The notes under the pieces are model-generated. The model was not told the origin of the DNA, made no database searches, and saw only the letters and a program-made list of their open reading frames with translations. Of a DNA stretch of 42,396 nucleotides, positions 1 through 7,255 are shown in pieces. Every line of letters begins with the position of its first letter. The stretch's first letter is position 1. The DNA lies in NCBI GenBank assembly GCA_020851115.1, contig JADZDJ010000025.1:1-42396 (forward strand), written 5' to 3'. Origin of the DNA: Pirellulales bacterium. Lineage in GTDB: Bacteria > Planctomycetota > Planctomycetia > Pirellulales > JADZDJ01. Both the position numbers and the translations under genes were made by a program.

Positions 1-125
1 CGCCATCGCCACCTGTAAGAAGCAGCACCGCAACTTCTTCGCCTTCCTGCTCGAATCGATTCGCGCTCAACTCCAAAACCAAACCGCCCCCAGACTGCTC
101 CGCAGCTAAGGCCGTGAACGGTTAC
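1..125 (+). mobile_element. Right end of an IS66-like insertion sequence
   Basis: This is the last 125 bases of an insertion sequence whose body lies left of the window. It holds the transposase C-terminus. It ends at 125 with CCGTGAACGGTTAC, which read inward is GTAACCGTTCACGG; the GTAA start is typical of IS66-family terminal inverted repeats. Immediately right of it, yjbQ coding sequence begins in mid-gene on the other strand, so 125/126 is the insertion point. The 8 bases at 126-133 would be one copy of the target duplication, if this is an IS66 member. The other end is not visible. Confidence 0.65.
2..109 (+). CDS. Transposase C-terminal fragment, IS66-like
   Basis: An open frame runs in from the window edge and ends at TAA 107-109, giving 35 residues. 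It begins AIATCKKQHRNFFAFLLESI and ends TAPRLLRS. The pattern of a Cys followed by a basic/aromatic patch, then a hydrophobic helix and a short Leu-Leu tail, matches the IS66 transposase C-terminus. That segment normally follows the DDE catalytic domain, which is outside the window. The stop lies 16 bases before the proposed element end, a normal spacing. Family assignment from so short a piece is tentative, but the terminal sequence agrees with it. Confidence 0.6.
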   Translation, partial: AIATCKKQHRNFFAFLLESIRAQLQNQTAPRLLRS

Positions 126-368
126 GGTATGTTCGTAGGGAAAATTTTCGGGCGCTATTGAATTGAGAGAAGTTTCCAAATCGGCCGGCACATCGGGATC
201 GGCATTTTCGTTGATCGCAACTGATGCGCTCGTGTGCTGAATAAATACGTGCAATAGGCCGACGTCGAGCTTCGCGAGTTCCGGCAGCGCTTCGACGACT
301 TGCCGCGTGATCAAGTGAAAGCCGCGGGAGTGCGGCAATAGCTCAATCGTTCGTTGAATCCAAGGCAT
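126..368 (-). pseudogene. yjbQ: yjbQ-family gene (UPF0047), disrupted by the IS
   Basis: Reading leftward from ATG at 368, 81 codons match the start of YjbQ/UPF0047 proteins (usually about 135-140 residues): MPWIQRTIELLPHSRGFHLI, then GLLHVFIQHTSASVAINENA, then a DPDVPADLE segment. The QHTSAS and NENADPDV motifs are hallmarks of the family, which E. coli work links to a thiamine-phosphate synthase-like activity. Homology stops at PYEHT (126-140), and the frame then runs into insertion-sequence DNA. The C-terminal third is missing here; it may lie beyond the element. The start is 69 bases downstream of holA on the same strand, so the two were probably cotranscribed. Almost certainly non-functional unless the element excises. 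Confidence 0.8.
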
Positions 369-437
369 GAAAATGGGACTTGAAATGAGAGGTTCGAGAT
401 CGGCCGTTGGCAAACCGCTCGATGTTGAGCGGTTGCG

Positions 438-1574
438 TCAACGCCCTGTCGAAGCGCCAGTCGAGCTACGACCCAACGGTTTCGACAGCCTGACGATCAA
501 TTCTTCGAGCACCAGCCGAGGGCGTTCGCCAGAGGACCGAGTGCTTTTCAGGGCGATGTCGGCTTCGAGCAACCAGCCAAAGATTTTCTTCGCTCGCTCG
601 CGGCCGATCTGGCGCAGTTGCTCTTCCGCTTTCTTGACGATGAACGATTTCACCCCCGCTTCCTTGAGCGCATCGGCCAAACCGATTCGGTGTCGTGAGA
701 ATTCGGCGTGCTCGACGATTCGCGTCGCCGTCGCCATGCGACGCAGCGACCCAGCCATCATTGCCAGCAGGGCGATCGGATCCTCTCCCGCCAGCAGCAG
801 CCGATCGAGCTGCACGAGCGCCTCGCGCGCGTTGCCATCGAGAACACGATCGATCATCGCCCAAGCCGTTTTTGCGCGCCAACCACCGACGGATTGCTCG
901 ACGAGTTCGCGCGAGATCGCACCAGCCGCCGCCTTACGCGGAGGGCGTGCCGCCGCCGTAACCTCGCTTCCCGCCAACAGCGCCAGCTTGGCCAACTCTT
1001 GATCGAGCCGCCCCAACTGCGGGCCGACGATATCCATGAGCAATTCGGCCGCGCCATTGCCCAACTTCGCGCTGTACTTTGAACTTGCTCGTTCGTGTAG
1101 CCATTTCAGCACGGCGTCTTCGTCGGCTCCATCGCCGAACCTTCCTTTCGGCAAATTGCAATTGATTTGCAGCCCGGTTTGTGCGAGCTTTTTGAATAGC
1201 TTTGTCGTCGCCGGCCAACTTGAAACTTCGAGCACCAAAACCGACGAACTTCGCGGCTTGTCGCAATATTCCTCCAGCCGCGGCCGGTGCTTGGAGACAA
1301 ACGAGTCGGCATCTTCGACGACCACCATTCGCCGTCCGCTACCGAACATCGAAATGGTGGCCAGTTCGTCGAACACCGCCCGTGCTTCGGTTTGCCGGCC
1401 GTCGAACTTCACCAGCGACAGATCGCCGTCATCGCCCGACAACACGGCCGCACGGATGCGGTCGAGCGATTCTTGCCGCAACAGCGGCTCGTCGCCATAG
1501 AGTACGCACACGGCTGGAACGACTGGCGGCTGTTTGGACGCGAGAAACTGGAACGCGTGATTGGAATCAGACAT
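438..1574 (-). CDS. holA: DNA polymerase III delta subunit
   Basis: This 378-residue protein is the clamp-loader delta subunit, which opens the sliding clamp in the DnaX complex. The N-terminus has the degenerate nucleotide-binding fold typical of HolA: VCVLYGDEPLLRQESLDRIR at residues 22-41, then FSMFGSGRRMVVVEDAD-like and VLVLEVSSWPATTKLFKKL segments. The C-terminal collar helices end RPRLVLEELIVRLS. HolA proteins are usually about 340 residues; the extra length sits partly in a basic Ala-rich insert (around 205-217). ATG at 1574 gives the family-typical short lead-in. yjbQ follows 69 bases downstream. Confidence 0.9.
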   Translation of the reverse strand: MSDSNHAFQFLASKQPPVVPAVCVLYGDEPLLRQESLDRIRAAVLSGDDGDLSLVKFDGRQTEARAVFDELATISMFGSGRRMVVVEDADSFVSKHRPRLEEYCDKPRSSSVLVLEVSSWPATTKLFKKLAQTGLQINCNLPKGRFGDGADEDAVLKWLHERASSKYSAKLGNGAAELLMDIVGPQLGRLDQELAKLALLAGSEVTAAARPPRKAAAGAISRELVEQSVGGWRAKTAWAMIDRVLDGNAREALVQLDRLLLAGEDPIALLAMMAGSLRRMATATRIVEHAEFSRHRIGLADALKEAGVKSFIVKKAEEQLRQIGRERAKKIFGWLLEADIALKSTRSSGERPRLVLEELIVRLSKPLGRSSTGASTGR

Positions 1575-1813
1575 GAGCGGGATCCAATTCTACATCTGGT
1601 GGCTGAGCGACACTAATGTCGCGCATTCGGCAACGCCATGCAAGCCGTGGCCTTGGCGAGTCATGCTTTTCAGGAAACAAGCTTGGGGAGCTTGCCTAGA
1701 CAGCAGGAGAGTCGTCTGAATCGCTCGAAAGATCGCTCCGTCGAATCCACTGCGCACGGCTCAGGCCGCCATGGTCACTCGCCAAATCTTGAATTTGAAC
1801 CATTCCCTGATAC

Positions 1814-2602
1814 TCAGACCCAGTGGAGTGGGTCGCGCTCCTGTTGGCTAGCCCAAACGGTTGCCGCGGGAAATTGCGATGCGAGCAACTCCGCCAGACG
1901 CTCGACGGCAAATCGTTCGCTGGCAAAATGGCCGGTGAGGACGAGGCCCATTGCGGTTGCTTCCGCCTCCAGGCTGGTATGGAAGCGGGCTTCGCCGGTG
2001 ATGAAGCAATCGCAACCTGCGCGACGTGCCGCGGGCAGCAGATCGCCGCCACTGCCGCAAACGATGGCCGCCGCACGGACGGGCATTTGCGGATCCCCCA
2101 CCAATTGCAAGCCCGGCAAATGAAGAAAATCTTTCAGCCGATAGGCGATGCTCCCCAGAGTCGCCCCATTTTCGAGAAAACCGAAGCGTCCGGTTCCCAA
2201 TTTTGAGTCGGCCGCATCCGGAACGAGCGGGCCGACATCGGTTAAGGCTAGACCTTCCGCCAGCCGCTGGTTGATCCCCGAGCGCGCGGAATCAAAGGCC
2301 GTATGCGGGCTATAGACGGCAATGCCAGCGGCGATCAAATCGAGCAGTATTCGTCCTTCGGGCGTTTCGCTCGTGATTCTCCGAACCGAACTGAACAACA
2401 GCGGATGATGGGTCACAATCAAGCCGGCCCGCTCGGCAACAGCCTCGGCGACACTGGACGGCGTCACCGTGAGGCAAGTCATGATGCGATCCGCCTGTCG
2501 GCGTGAATCGCCGATCAACAGGCCGACATTGTCCCATTCGGCTGCCAGGCGAGGCGGTGCAAAATCTTCCAAAAAAGCGGCAACCGAAGAGACGTTGGGC
2601 AT
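1814..2602 (-). CDS. NIF3-like dinuclear metal-centre protein
   Basis: A NIF3/YbgI family protein, proposed GTP cyclohydrolase I type 2 or related metal-dependent hydrolase; the function is not settled. I start at ATG 2602 (262 aa), since the family begins about here: MPNVSSVAAFLEDFAPPRLA, followed by EWDNVGLLIGD. The frame stays open for 23 more codons upstream. Metal ligands are visible: THHPLLF (His65, His66), SPHTAFD, and the C-terminal GHFASERFAVERL motif. The length fits the short bacterial form without the CutA-like central insert. It is divergent from the small membrane-protein gene at 2690, so the two share a control region of under 100 bases. Confidence 0.85.
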   Translation of the reverse strand: MPNVSSVAAFLEDFAPPRLAAEWDNVGLLIGDSRRQADRIMTCLTVTPSSVAEAVAERAGLIVTHHPLLFSSVRRITSETPEGRILLDLIAAGIAVYSPHTAFDSARSGINQRLAEGLALTDVGPLVPDAADSKLGTGRFGFLENGATLGSIAYRLKDFLHLPGLQLVGDPQMPVRAAAIVCGSGGDLLPAARRAGCDCFITGEARFHTSLEAEATAMGLVLTGHFASERFAVERLAELLASQFPAATVWASQQERDPLHWV

Positions 2603-2689
2603 GGCCTTGAAGTGCCTGTTCGTTTGAAGGCTGGAAGTCTGGGATTTGATAGTGTACAGTTCAGCGAGCAAATTAACAGACGCGAAGCG

Positions 2690-3004
2690 ATGGAGCCACT
2701 CGTCGAGAGAATTCCCATGCCGTCCAACGATCGGCCGCTACAACCACCGCATTCGCCGCTGCCGGAACGACCACGAAGTTCGCTGTGGGCGACCTTCGTC
2801 GCGATTGCCTTCGGCTTGGCCATGTTTTTGGGATTGGTGGCCTTGGCCGGCGCACTCGGCCCGATTGTCATCGCCATCGGCGGCAGTCTGCTCGTTTTGA
2901 TTGCCATTGCCGTCGGCCATTATTTCCTGTGGGGCTACTGGCTCGGAGACTCGATAAGGCGCGAGGTAGAGGAAGAGGAAGCCAAAAAGCGCGACGAGGA
3001 GTGA
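2690..3004 (+). CDS. Small two-helix membrane protein, unknown function
   Basis: A 104-residue protein with a Pro-rich N-terminus (PLQPPHSPLPERPRSS), two hydrophobic segments (WATFVAIAFGLAMFLGLVAL and GPIVIAIGGSLLVLIAIAVG), then an aromatic stretch HYFLWGYWLG and a highly charged tail ending EEEEAKKRDEE. It is predicted to be an inner-membrane hairpin with a cytoplasmic charged tail. ATG 2690 and ATG 2717 are both possible starts; 2717 has GAGAG about 10 bases upstream and gives 95 residues. I do not recognise a named family. It is divergent from the NIF3-like gene. Confidence 0.65.
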   Translation: MEPLVERIPMPSNDRPLQPPHSPLPERPRSSLWATFVAIAFGLAMFLGLVALAGALGPIVIAIGGSLLVLIAIAVGHYFLWGYWLGDSIRREVEEEEAKKRDEE

Positions 3005-3144
3005 TCGTAAGGTGCAGTCGAGCGAAAATCGACTTGGAACCCAAGCCAGCAGATTTCCACGCGACTGCCGCGACAGTTGGCGGCAGCGAAGGGCGACGGT
3101 CGTACCCGCCATTTCGGCCCAGCGGCAGCGATGCCGATGGTCGC

Positions 3145-3978
3145 TTACCAATCGGGCGGCTTGGCGACATATCGCTGGTCTCCCCAGGCCTTGTTGAATT
3201 TCATGCTTCCATCGCTGGCTAGTGAGATCCAATCCATCAGGTCTTCCGGCAAGGTCGGCTTTTCAATCTTCCAGGCGAACAGGTTTTGCTGCTTGGGAAA
3301 CAGCCAGGCGAATAGCTTGTAGGCAGGGGCGGCGACGGCTAGCACCATGCCGCGGAGGCCGCGTTTTTTTTGGACGGACGTGAGGTGGGGAATGTCGCTG
3401 GCATATCGGTAATGGATGCGGTGCTTGGCATGCGGCGCGTAGGATGCGATGGTTTTTTCGATTTCGTGCTCGGTCCATCGATACACGAAATTCGGAATAT
3501 CCGTGTTATTGACGCCGCCAAATTTGCAGTCGTTGTAATAAACCGCCGTGGGTTCGTAGACGTCGGTAAAGCGGAATTTTACAAGCAAGCTCATCAATCG
3601 ACTGTCGCGCGATTCAATCACGATCGCAGCCCGTCGAGCCACGCGGTACATTTCGAGCAGCGCGCGATGAGGGGAGGCGCAATGATGCAAGGCGGCATGG
3701 ACGACGACGTAATCGAATTCGCCAGCTTTGTAACTCAGGTTTTCGGCGTTTTGATAAGCCCACTGAAATGGAGCAAACTCGTCTTCGTTGCCCACCATTC
3801 GCTCGTCGAGATTCGAGATGACGACCTTGCGAAAACTCAGCCCGGCGAGCACGTCGCGATCATTTTTTCCACCACCCACGACCAGAATTGATGCGTCGCG
3901 GTCGGGAATCCACGATGCAACGACGTGCTCGTAAAACGACAGACGCTGACGCGGGCAAGTTTTACTACGAGACGACAT
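3145..3978 (-). CDS. Class I SAM-dependent methyltransferase
   Basis: A 277-residue protein from ATG 3978. The frame is open for 69 codons upstream, but that part is Arg-rich and not protein-like. The core is a type-11 methyltransferase fold: motif I is RDASILVVGGGKNDRDVL (unusual GGGKN glycines), strand 2 VVISNLDERMVG, motif II EFDYVVVHAALHHCASPHRA, and post-motif LLEMYRVARRAAIVIESRDS. The HHCASPHR segment is typical of small-molecule or lipid/polysaccharide methylases, in which a 'rallLEmyRvlr' stretch follows. The C-terminal 100 residues include a hydrophobic AAPAYKLFAWLF patch. Substrate unknown; no gene cluster nearby to suggest one. Confidence 0.75.
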   Translation of the reverse strand: MSSRSKTCPRQRLSFYEHVVASWIPDRDASILVVGGGKNDRDVLAGLSFRKVVISNLDERMVGNEDEFAPFQWAYQNAENLSYKAGEFDYVVVHAALHHCASPHRALLEMYRVARRAAIVIESRDSRLMSLLVKFRFTDVYEPTAVYYNDCKFGGVNNTDIPNFVYRWTEHEIEKTIASYAPHAKHRIHYRYASDIPHLTSVQKKRGLRGMVLAVAAPAYKLFAWLFPKQQNLFAWKIEKPTLPEDLMDWISLASDGSMKFNKAWGDQRYVAKPPDW

Positions 3979-4611
3979 AGCAAGGCTGTGGGTTGGGCGA
4001 GCCGCTCTAGCCAGCGTGCTCCAGGCTAAATACAGTTGTAGTTTCGCGGCACCTTCAATCCTAGCCCTTAAACGAACATCGCAACCGAGGCCGCGACGAC
4101 CGATCGGACGCGCACACGATCGGCGGTTTGTCGTGGTGCCGAGAGGCGACATTGGGTTGTCGCGCTGTCGGATGGTTGGGTTCAAGGGAAACTTGCGCGA
4201 AAACGACAGCCGGCTATGAAATCAGCACGCCACCGCCGGCAGCGTTTGGCTCAATCCTTTTTTCATTGGCCTGCTGAAGCAGGAATTGGACAAAGAATGT
4301 GCCGTCACGCGATCACTCAGGTCCGACTGGAATGCTCAAGACTTGACCCATGTTCTTGGCTTCGCACCACCAAAGTGTGTTGGTACTGTGGTGTCGCGAC
4401 CGAATTCGCGGGCAGGTTGAGCCGCTGTGCTTTTCCTCGTATAATTCGCGATTCTTGATTGCTGGTTCGTTGGAAGTGAACCAGCAGTTCGATTGCGAAG
4501 CTATCCTGCATCCGCAATAGTTTATCCTCGGCCGCCGTTCGAAATCAGGATTTGAATCTCAGATTTCGGATTACCAAACACTAGACTACCAGATACCAAT
4601 CCCTCGCCCCC
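3979..4611. other. 633-base intergenic region upstream of sucC
   Basis: No convincing gene. Short open frames at 4016-4219 and 4216-4458 have no ribosome-binding site and unlikely compositions. The only clear signal is the sigma70-type promoter at 4417-4445. The final 70 bases (about 4541-4605) are a low-complexity, AT-richer phrase with repeated GATTT/CCAGA-type words, like other intergenic stretches in this window. Confidence 0.5.
4417..4445 (+). promoter_or_regulatory. Sigma70-type promoter for the sucCD operon
   Basis: TTGAGC at 4417-4422 and a perfect TATAAT at 4440-4445 are separated by exactly 17 bases. Transcription would start near 4452, giving a 5' leader of about 160 bases before the sucC ATG at 4612. 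The -10 match and spacing are ideal and the -35 matches 4 of 6. It is the only good promoter I see in this region. Confidence 0.6.
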
Positions 4612-5805
4612 ATGAAAATTCACGAATTTCAAGCCAAGCAAATTCTTCGCGATGCCGGAGTGGCGACTCCGCGGAACATCGTTGCTCGATCGGCGGACGA
4701 GGCCGCGGCAGCGTTTTGCAAGCTCGGCGGATCGTTGGCCGTGGTGAAGGCTCAGATTCACGCCGGTGGGCGCGGCAAGGGGACCGTGAAAGACAACGCA
4801 TCGCAGCGCGGGGTGCAGCTTGTGCGGTCGTCCGAGGAAGCGGCGAAGGTGGCGGGGGCACTGCTCGGCAAGTCGCTGGTGACGATTCAGACCGGGCCAG
4901 AAGGGCAGGCGGTGCGGCAAGTGCTCGTTGAGGAAGGGTGCGAAATTGCCCGCGAGTTGTATCTGGCGATTCTGGTCGATCGAGCGGTGGCCGGGCCGGT
5001 GGTCATCGCGTCGTCGGAAGGGGGCATGAACATCGAAGAAGTGGCGGAGAAGACGCCGGAGTTGATATTCAAAGAAGCGTTTCAACCAGATGCCGGCTTG
5101 CAGGCTTACCAGGTTCGCAAGCTGTGCGTAAAGCTCGGACTCAAAGGAAACAGTGTTCGGTCGGCCGAAAAGTTTATGCGTTCGCTGTGCAAAGCGTTCG
5201 TGCAGAAGGATTGTAGCTTGCTGGAAATCAACCCGCTGGTTGTCACGAAGGCTGGGGACTTGATCGCGCTCGATGCGAAGATGAGCTTCGACGACAATGC
5301 GCTGTTCCGCCATCCGGAGTTGGCCGAACTGCGCGACCTGGCGGAAGAAGAGCCGACCGAAGTACGGGCGCAGCAGGCAGGGCTGAGTTACGTGAAGCTG
5401 AACGGCAATATCGCGTGCCTCGTGAACGGCGCCGGGCTGGCGATGAGCACGATGGATTTAATTAAATTACACGGCGGCGAGCCGGCGAATTTCCTGGACG
5501 TCGGCGGCGGGGCGAATACGGAGCAAGTGACTGAGGCGTTCCGGATTTTGCTGGCGGATAAAAATGTGAAGGCGGTACTTGTCAATATTTTTGGCGGGAT
5601 TATGCGCTGCACGACGATCGCGAATGCATTGGTTGAGGCGTACAAATCCGTCGGTTTCACGGTGCCGTTGGTTGTGCGACTCGAAGGGACCGAAGTTGAA
5701 GAGGGCCGCAAGATTATTCAGAACAGTGGGGCAGATATTATCACCGCTGAAGGATTGACTGACGCAGCAAAGAAAGTCGTTGCGGCCGCAAGTAAAGTAG
5801 CGTAG
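4612..5805 (+). CDS. sucC: Succinyl-CoA synthetase beta subunit (ADP-forming)
   Basis: A 397-residue ATP-grasp protein that with SucD converts succinyl-CoA to succinate with nucleoside triphosphate formation in the TCA cycle. It begins [20 protein letters not shown], the canonical SucC start. [17 protein letters not shown] is the nucleotide-binding ATP-grasp segment, [14 protein letters not shown] and [20 protein letters not shown] follow, and [26 protein letters not shown] and [13 protein letters not shown] are the CoA-ligase domain signatures. Length is normal (about 390). The partner sucD follows after a 488-base interruption holding a decayed cassette. Confidence 0.96.
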   Translation: MKIHEFQAKQILRDAGVATPRNIVARSADEAAAAFCKLGGSLAVVKAQIHAGGRGKGTVKDNASQRGVQLVRSSEEAAKVAGALLGKSLVTIQTGPEGQAVRQVLVEEGCEIARELYLAILVDRAVAGPVVIASSEGGMNIEEVAEKTPELIFKEAFQPDAGLQAYQVRKLCVKLGLKGNSVRSAEKFMRSLCKAFVQKDCSLLEINPLVVTKAGDLIALDAKMSFDDNALFRHPELAELRDLAEEEPTEVRAQQAGLSYVKLNGNIACLVNGAGLAMSTMDLIKLHGGEPANFLDVGGGANTEQVTEAFRILLADKNVKAVLVNIFGGIMRCTTIANALVEAYKSVGFTVPLVVRLEGTEVEEGRKIIQNSGADIITAEGLTDAAKKVVAAASKVA

Positions 5806-5840
5806 AGCTTTTAGCTGTTAGCTTTTAGCGATTAGCTTTT
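5806..5840. repeat. Left arm of inverted repeat bounding the sucC-sucD cassette
   Basis: A low-complexity run of repeated TTAGC words starts one base after the sucC stop codon. It includes AGCTGTTAGCTTTTAGC. The reverse complement of 6257-6290 carries the same words (AGCTGTTAGCTATTAGC, then TTTTAGC). The two arms enclose the decayed four-helix-bundle gene. Confidence 0.7.
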
Positions 5841-5849
5841 GAGGCAGAC

Positions 5850-6215
5850 ATGAAAGACTTTCACAACTTGCAAGTTTGGAAGAAAGCCAATCATCTAACG
5901 CTTAACGTGTATCATGCTACGTCTAACTTTCCCAGCCACGAGCGATTTGGTCTGATGTCACAGATTCAACGAGCTTCAGCATCAATTGCTGCAAATCTCG
6001 CGGAGGGATGTGGACGTGAAACAGATGGCGACTTCCGACGCTTTGTCGAAATCACTAGTAGTGTCAGCCTGCGAGGTCGAATATCACTTGCCACTCACTC
6101 GCGATTTGAAACTAATATCCGACCAAGTTTACCAACGGCTGAACCAAGACATGAACGAGGTTAAGTGAATGCTGGCTTCGCTCGCGCGACGCCTACGATC
6201 AACCTCAACGAAGAT
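5850..6215 (+). pseudogene. Four-helix-bundle (23S rRNA IVP / S23-like) gene, decayed
   Basis: Starts at ATG 5850: MKDFHNLQVWKKANHLTLNV, then GLMSQIQRASASIAANLAEG, CGRETDGDFRRFVEI. This is the four-helix-bundle family of 23S rRNA intervening-sequence proteins, usually about 115-125 residues, of unclear function and distantly related to the Avd accessory protein of diversity-generating retroelements. Homology shifts frame by +1 near 6066, continuing as ACEVEYHLPLTRDLKLISDQ to MNEVK. An in-frame TGA at 6166-6168 then interrupts what should be EVK-R-MLASLARRLRS; a CGA-to-TGA change explains it. One frameshift plus one nonsense codon make it a pseudogene. Confidence 0.8.
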
Positions 6216-6256
6216 ACATCCCAAACTATCAAGCAATTCAAAACCTCAACACCAAC

Positions 6257-6290
6257 TAGCTAAGGGCTAAAAGCTAATAGCTAACAGCTT
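6257..6290. repeat. Right arm of inverted repeat bounding the cassette
   Basis: TTAGC words appear here in reverse orientation (GCTAAAAGCTAATAGC, then TAACAGCTT), ending four bases before the sucD start codon. It is the inverted partner of 5806-5840. With the left arm it could also form a long imperfect hairpin in the sucCD transcript. Confidence 0.7.
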
Positions 6291-6293
6291 CCA

Positions 6294-7172
6294 ATGAGCA
6301 TCCTAATTAACAAAAACACCCGCGTGATCTGTCAAGGCATCACCGGCAAGGTGGGGCAGTTTCATACCAAGGGCTGCAAGGAATATGGCACGCAGATGGT
6401 CGGAGGCGTGACGCCGGGGAAGAGTGGCGAGCTGGTCGAAGGGTTGCCGGTGTTCGACACGGTGATGGAGGCCGTCGAGAAGACCGGGGCCGATGCGACG
6501 ATGATTTTTGTGCCGCCGGCGTTTACGGCCGATGCGATTTTGGAGGCGGTCGATGCGGGCATTAAGACGGTGATCGCGATTACCGAAGGGGTGCCGGTCA
6601 TCGACATGGCGCGCGTGTACCCGATTGTGAAGCGGAGCAAGTCGGTGCTGGTCGGGCCAAATTGCCCTGGGGTGATTACGCCGGGCCAGTGCAAAATCGG
6701 CATCATGCCGGGCTACATTCACAAGCCGGGTAAAGTCGGGGTGATGAGCCGTAGTGGAACGCTGACTTACGAAGCCGTGTGGCAATTGACGAACTTGGGG
6801 CTGGGGCAATCGACTTGCGTGGGCCTCGGGGGCGATCCGATCGTCGGCACGTCGTTTATCGATTTATTGAAGATGTTTCAGGAGGATCCGAATACTGAAG
6901 CGATTTTGATGATGGGCGAGATCGGTGGGACGGCCGAAGAAGAAGCCGCAGCTTATGTGAAGCAGCATGTGGCAAAACCGGTGGCCGCGTTCATCGCCGG
7001 TCGTACCGCGCCGCCGGGGAAACGCATGGGACACGCAGGGGCGATCATCAGTGGGGGCAAAGGGACTGCCAACGAGAAGCTAGCCGCGCTTAAGGCGGCG
7101 GGAATTGAAATCGCCGAAAGCCCGGCGGATATGGGAGCGGCAGTTCAACGGGCGATGGTGCGGAAGAAGTAA
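6294..7172 (+). CDS. sucD: Succinyl-CoA synthetase alpha subunit
   Basis: A 292-residue CoA-binding subunit that carries the phosphohistidine intermediate. The start [20 protein letters not shown] contains the CoA/Rossmann GxTGxxG motif; [20 protein letters not shown] and [18 protein letters not shown] are the family signatures; the active-site histidine is His247 in [17 protein letters not shown]. Length matches the E. coli enzyme closely. ATG 6294 sits just past the right arm of the inverted repeat, so its ribosome-binding region now comes from repeat DNA (AACAGCTTCCA), with no clear Shine-Dalgarno. Translation here may have been affected by the insertion. Confidence 0.96.
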   Translation: MSILINKNTRVICQGITGKVGQFHTKGCKEYGTQMVGGVTPGKSGELVEGLPVFDTVMEAVEKTGADATMIFVPPAFTADAILEAVDAGIKTVIAITEGVPVIDMARVYPIVKRSKSVLVGPNCPGVITPGQCKIGIMPGYIHKPGKVGVMSRSGTLTYEAVWQLTNLGLGQSTCVGLGGDPIVGTSFIDLLKMFQEDPNTEAILMMGEIGGTAEEEAAAYVKQHVAKPVAAFIAGRTAPPGKRMGHAGAIISGGKGTANEKLAALKAAGIEIAESPADMGAAVQRAMVRKK

Positions 7173-7175
7173 ATG

Positions 7176-7252
7176 TAAATTGCAAAATGCAAAATGAAAA
7201 TTGAGGGGCAGATGCCTTCGATTTTTCATTCTGCAATTTGCATTTTGCAATC
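7176..7252. terminator. Imperfect inverted repeat between convergent sucD and 7256 gene
   Basis: ATTGCAAAATGCAAAATG at 7178-7195 is answered by its approximate reverse complement at about 7226-7251 (GCAATTTGCATTTTGCAAT). The two arms can pair across a 30-base loop. It lies between the stops of two convergent genes, so it may act as a bidirectional terminator. The repeated GCAAA words also resemble dispersed intergenic repeat phrases, so the terminator role is an inference. Confidence 0.45.
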
Positions 7253-7255
7253 TCC

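Noticed and set aside
4216-4458. 80-codon open frame before sucC
   Set aside because: No Shine-Dalgarno, implausible composition, and it overlaps the sucCD promoter.
5850-6215. Diversity-generating retroelement (Avd-like gene)
   Set aside because: The four-helix-bundle gene is decayed, and there is no reverse transcriptase or template/variable repeat pair in the window.
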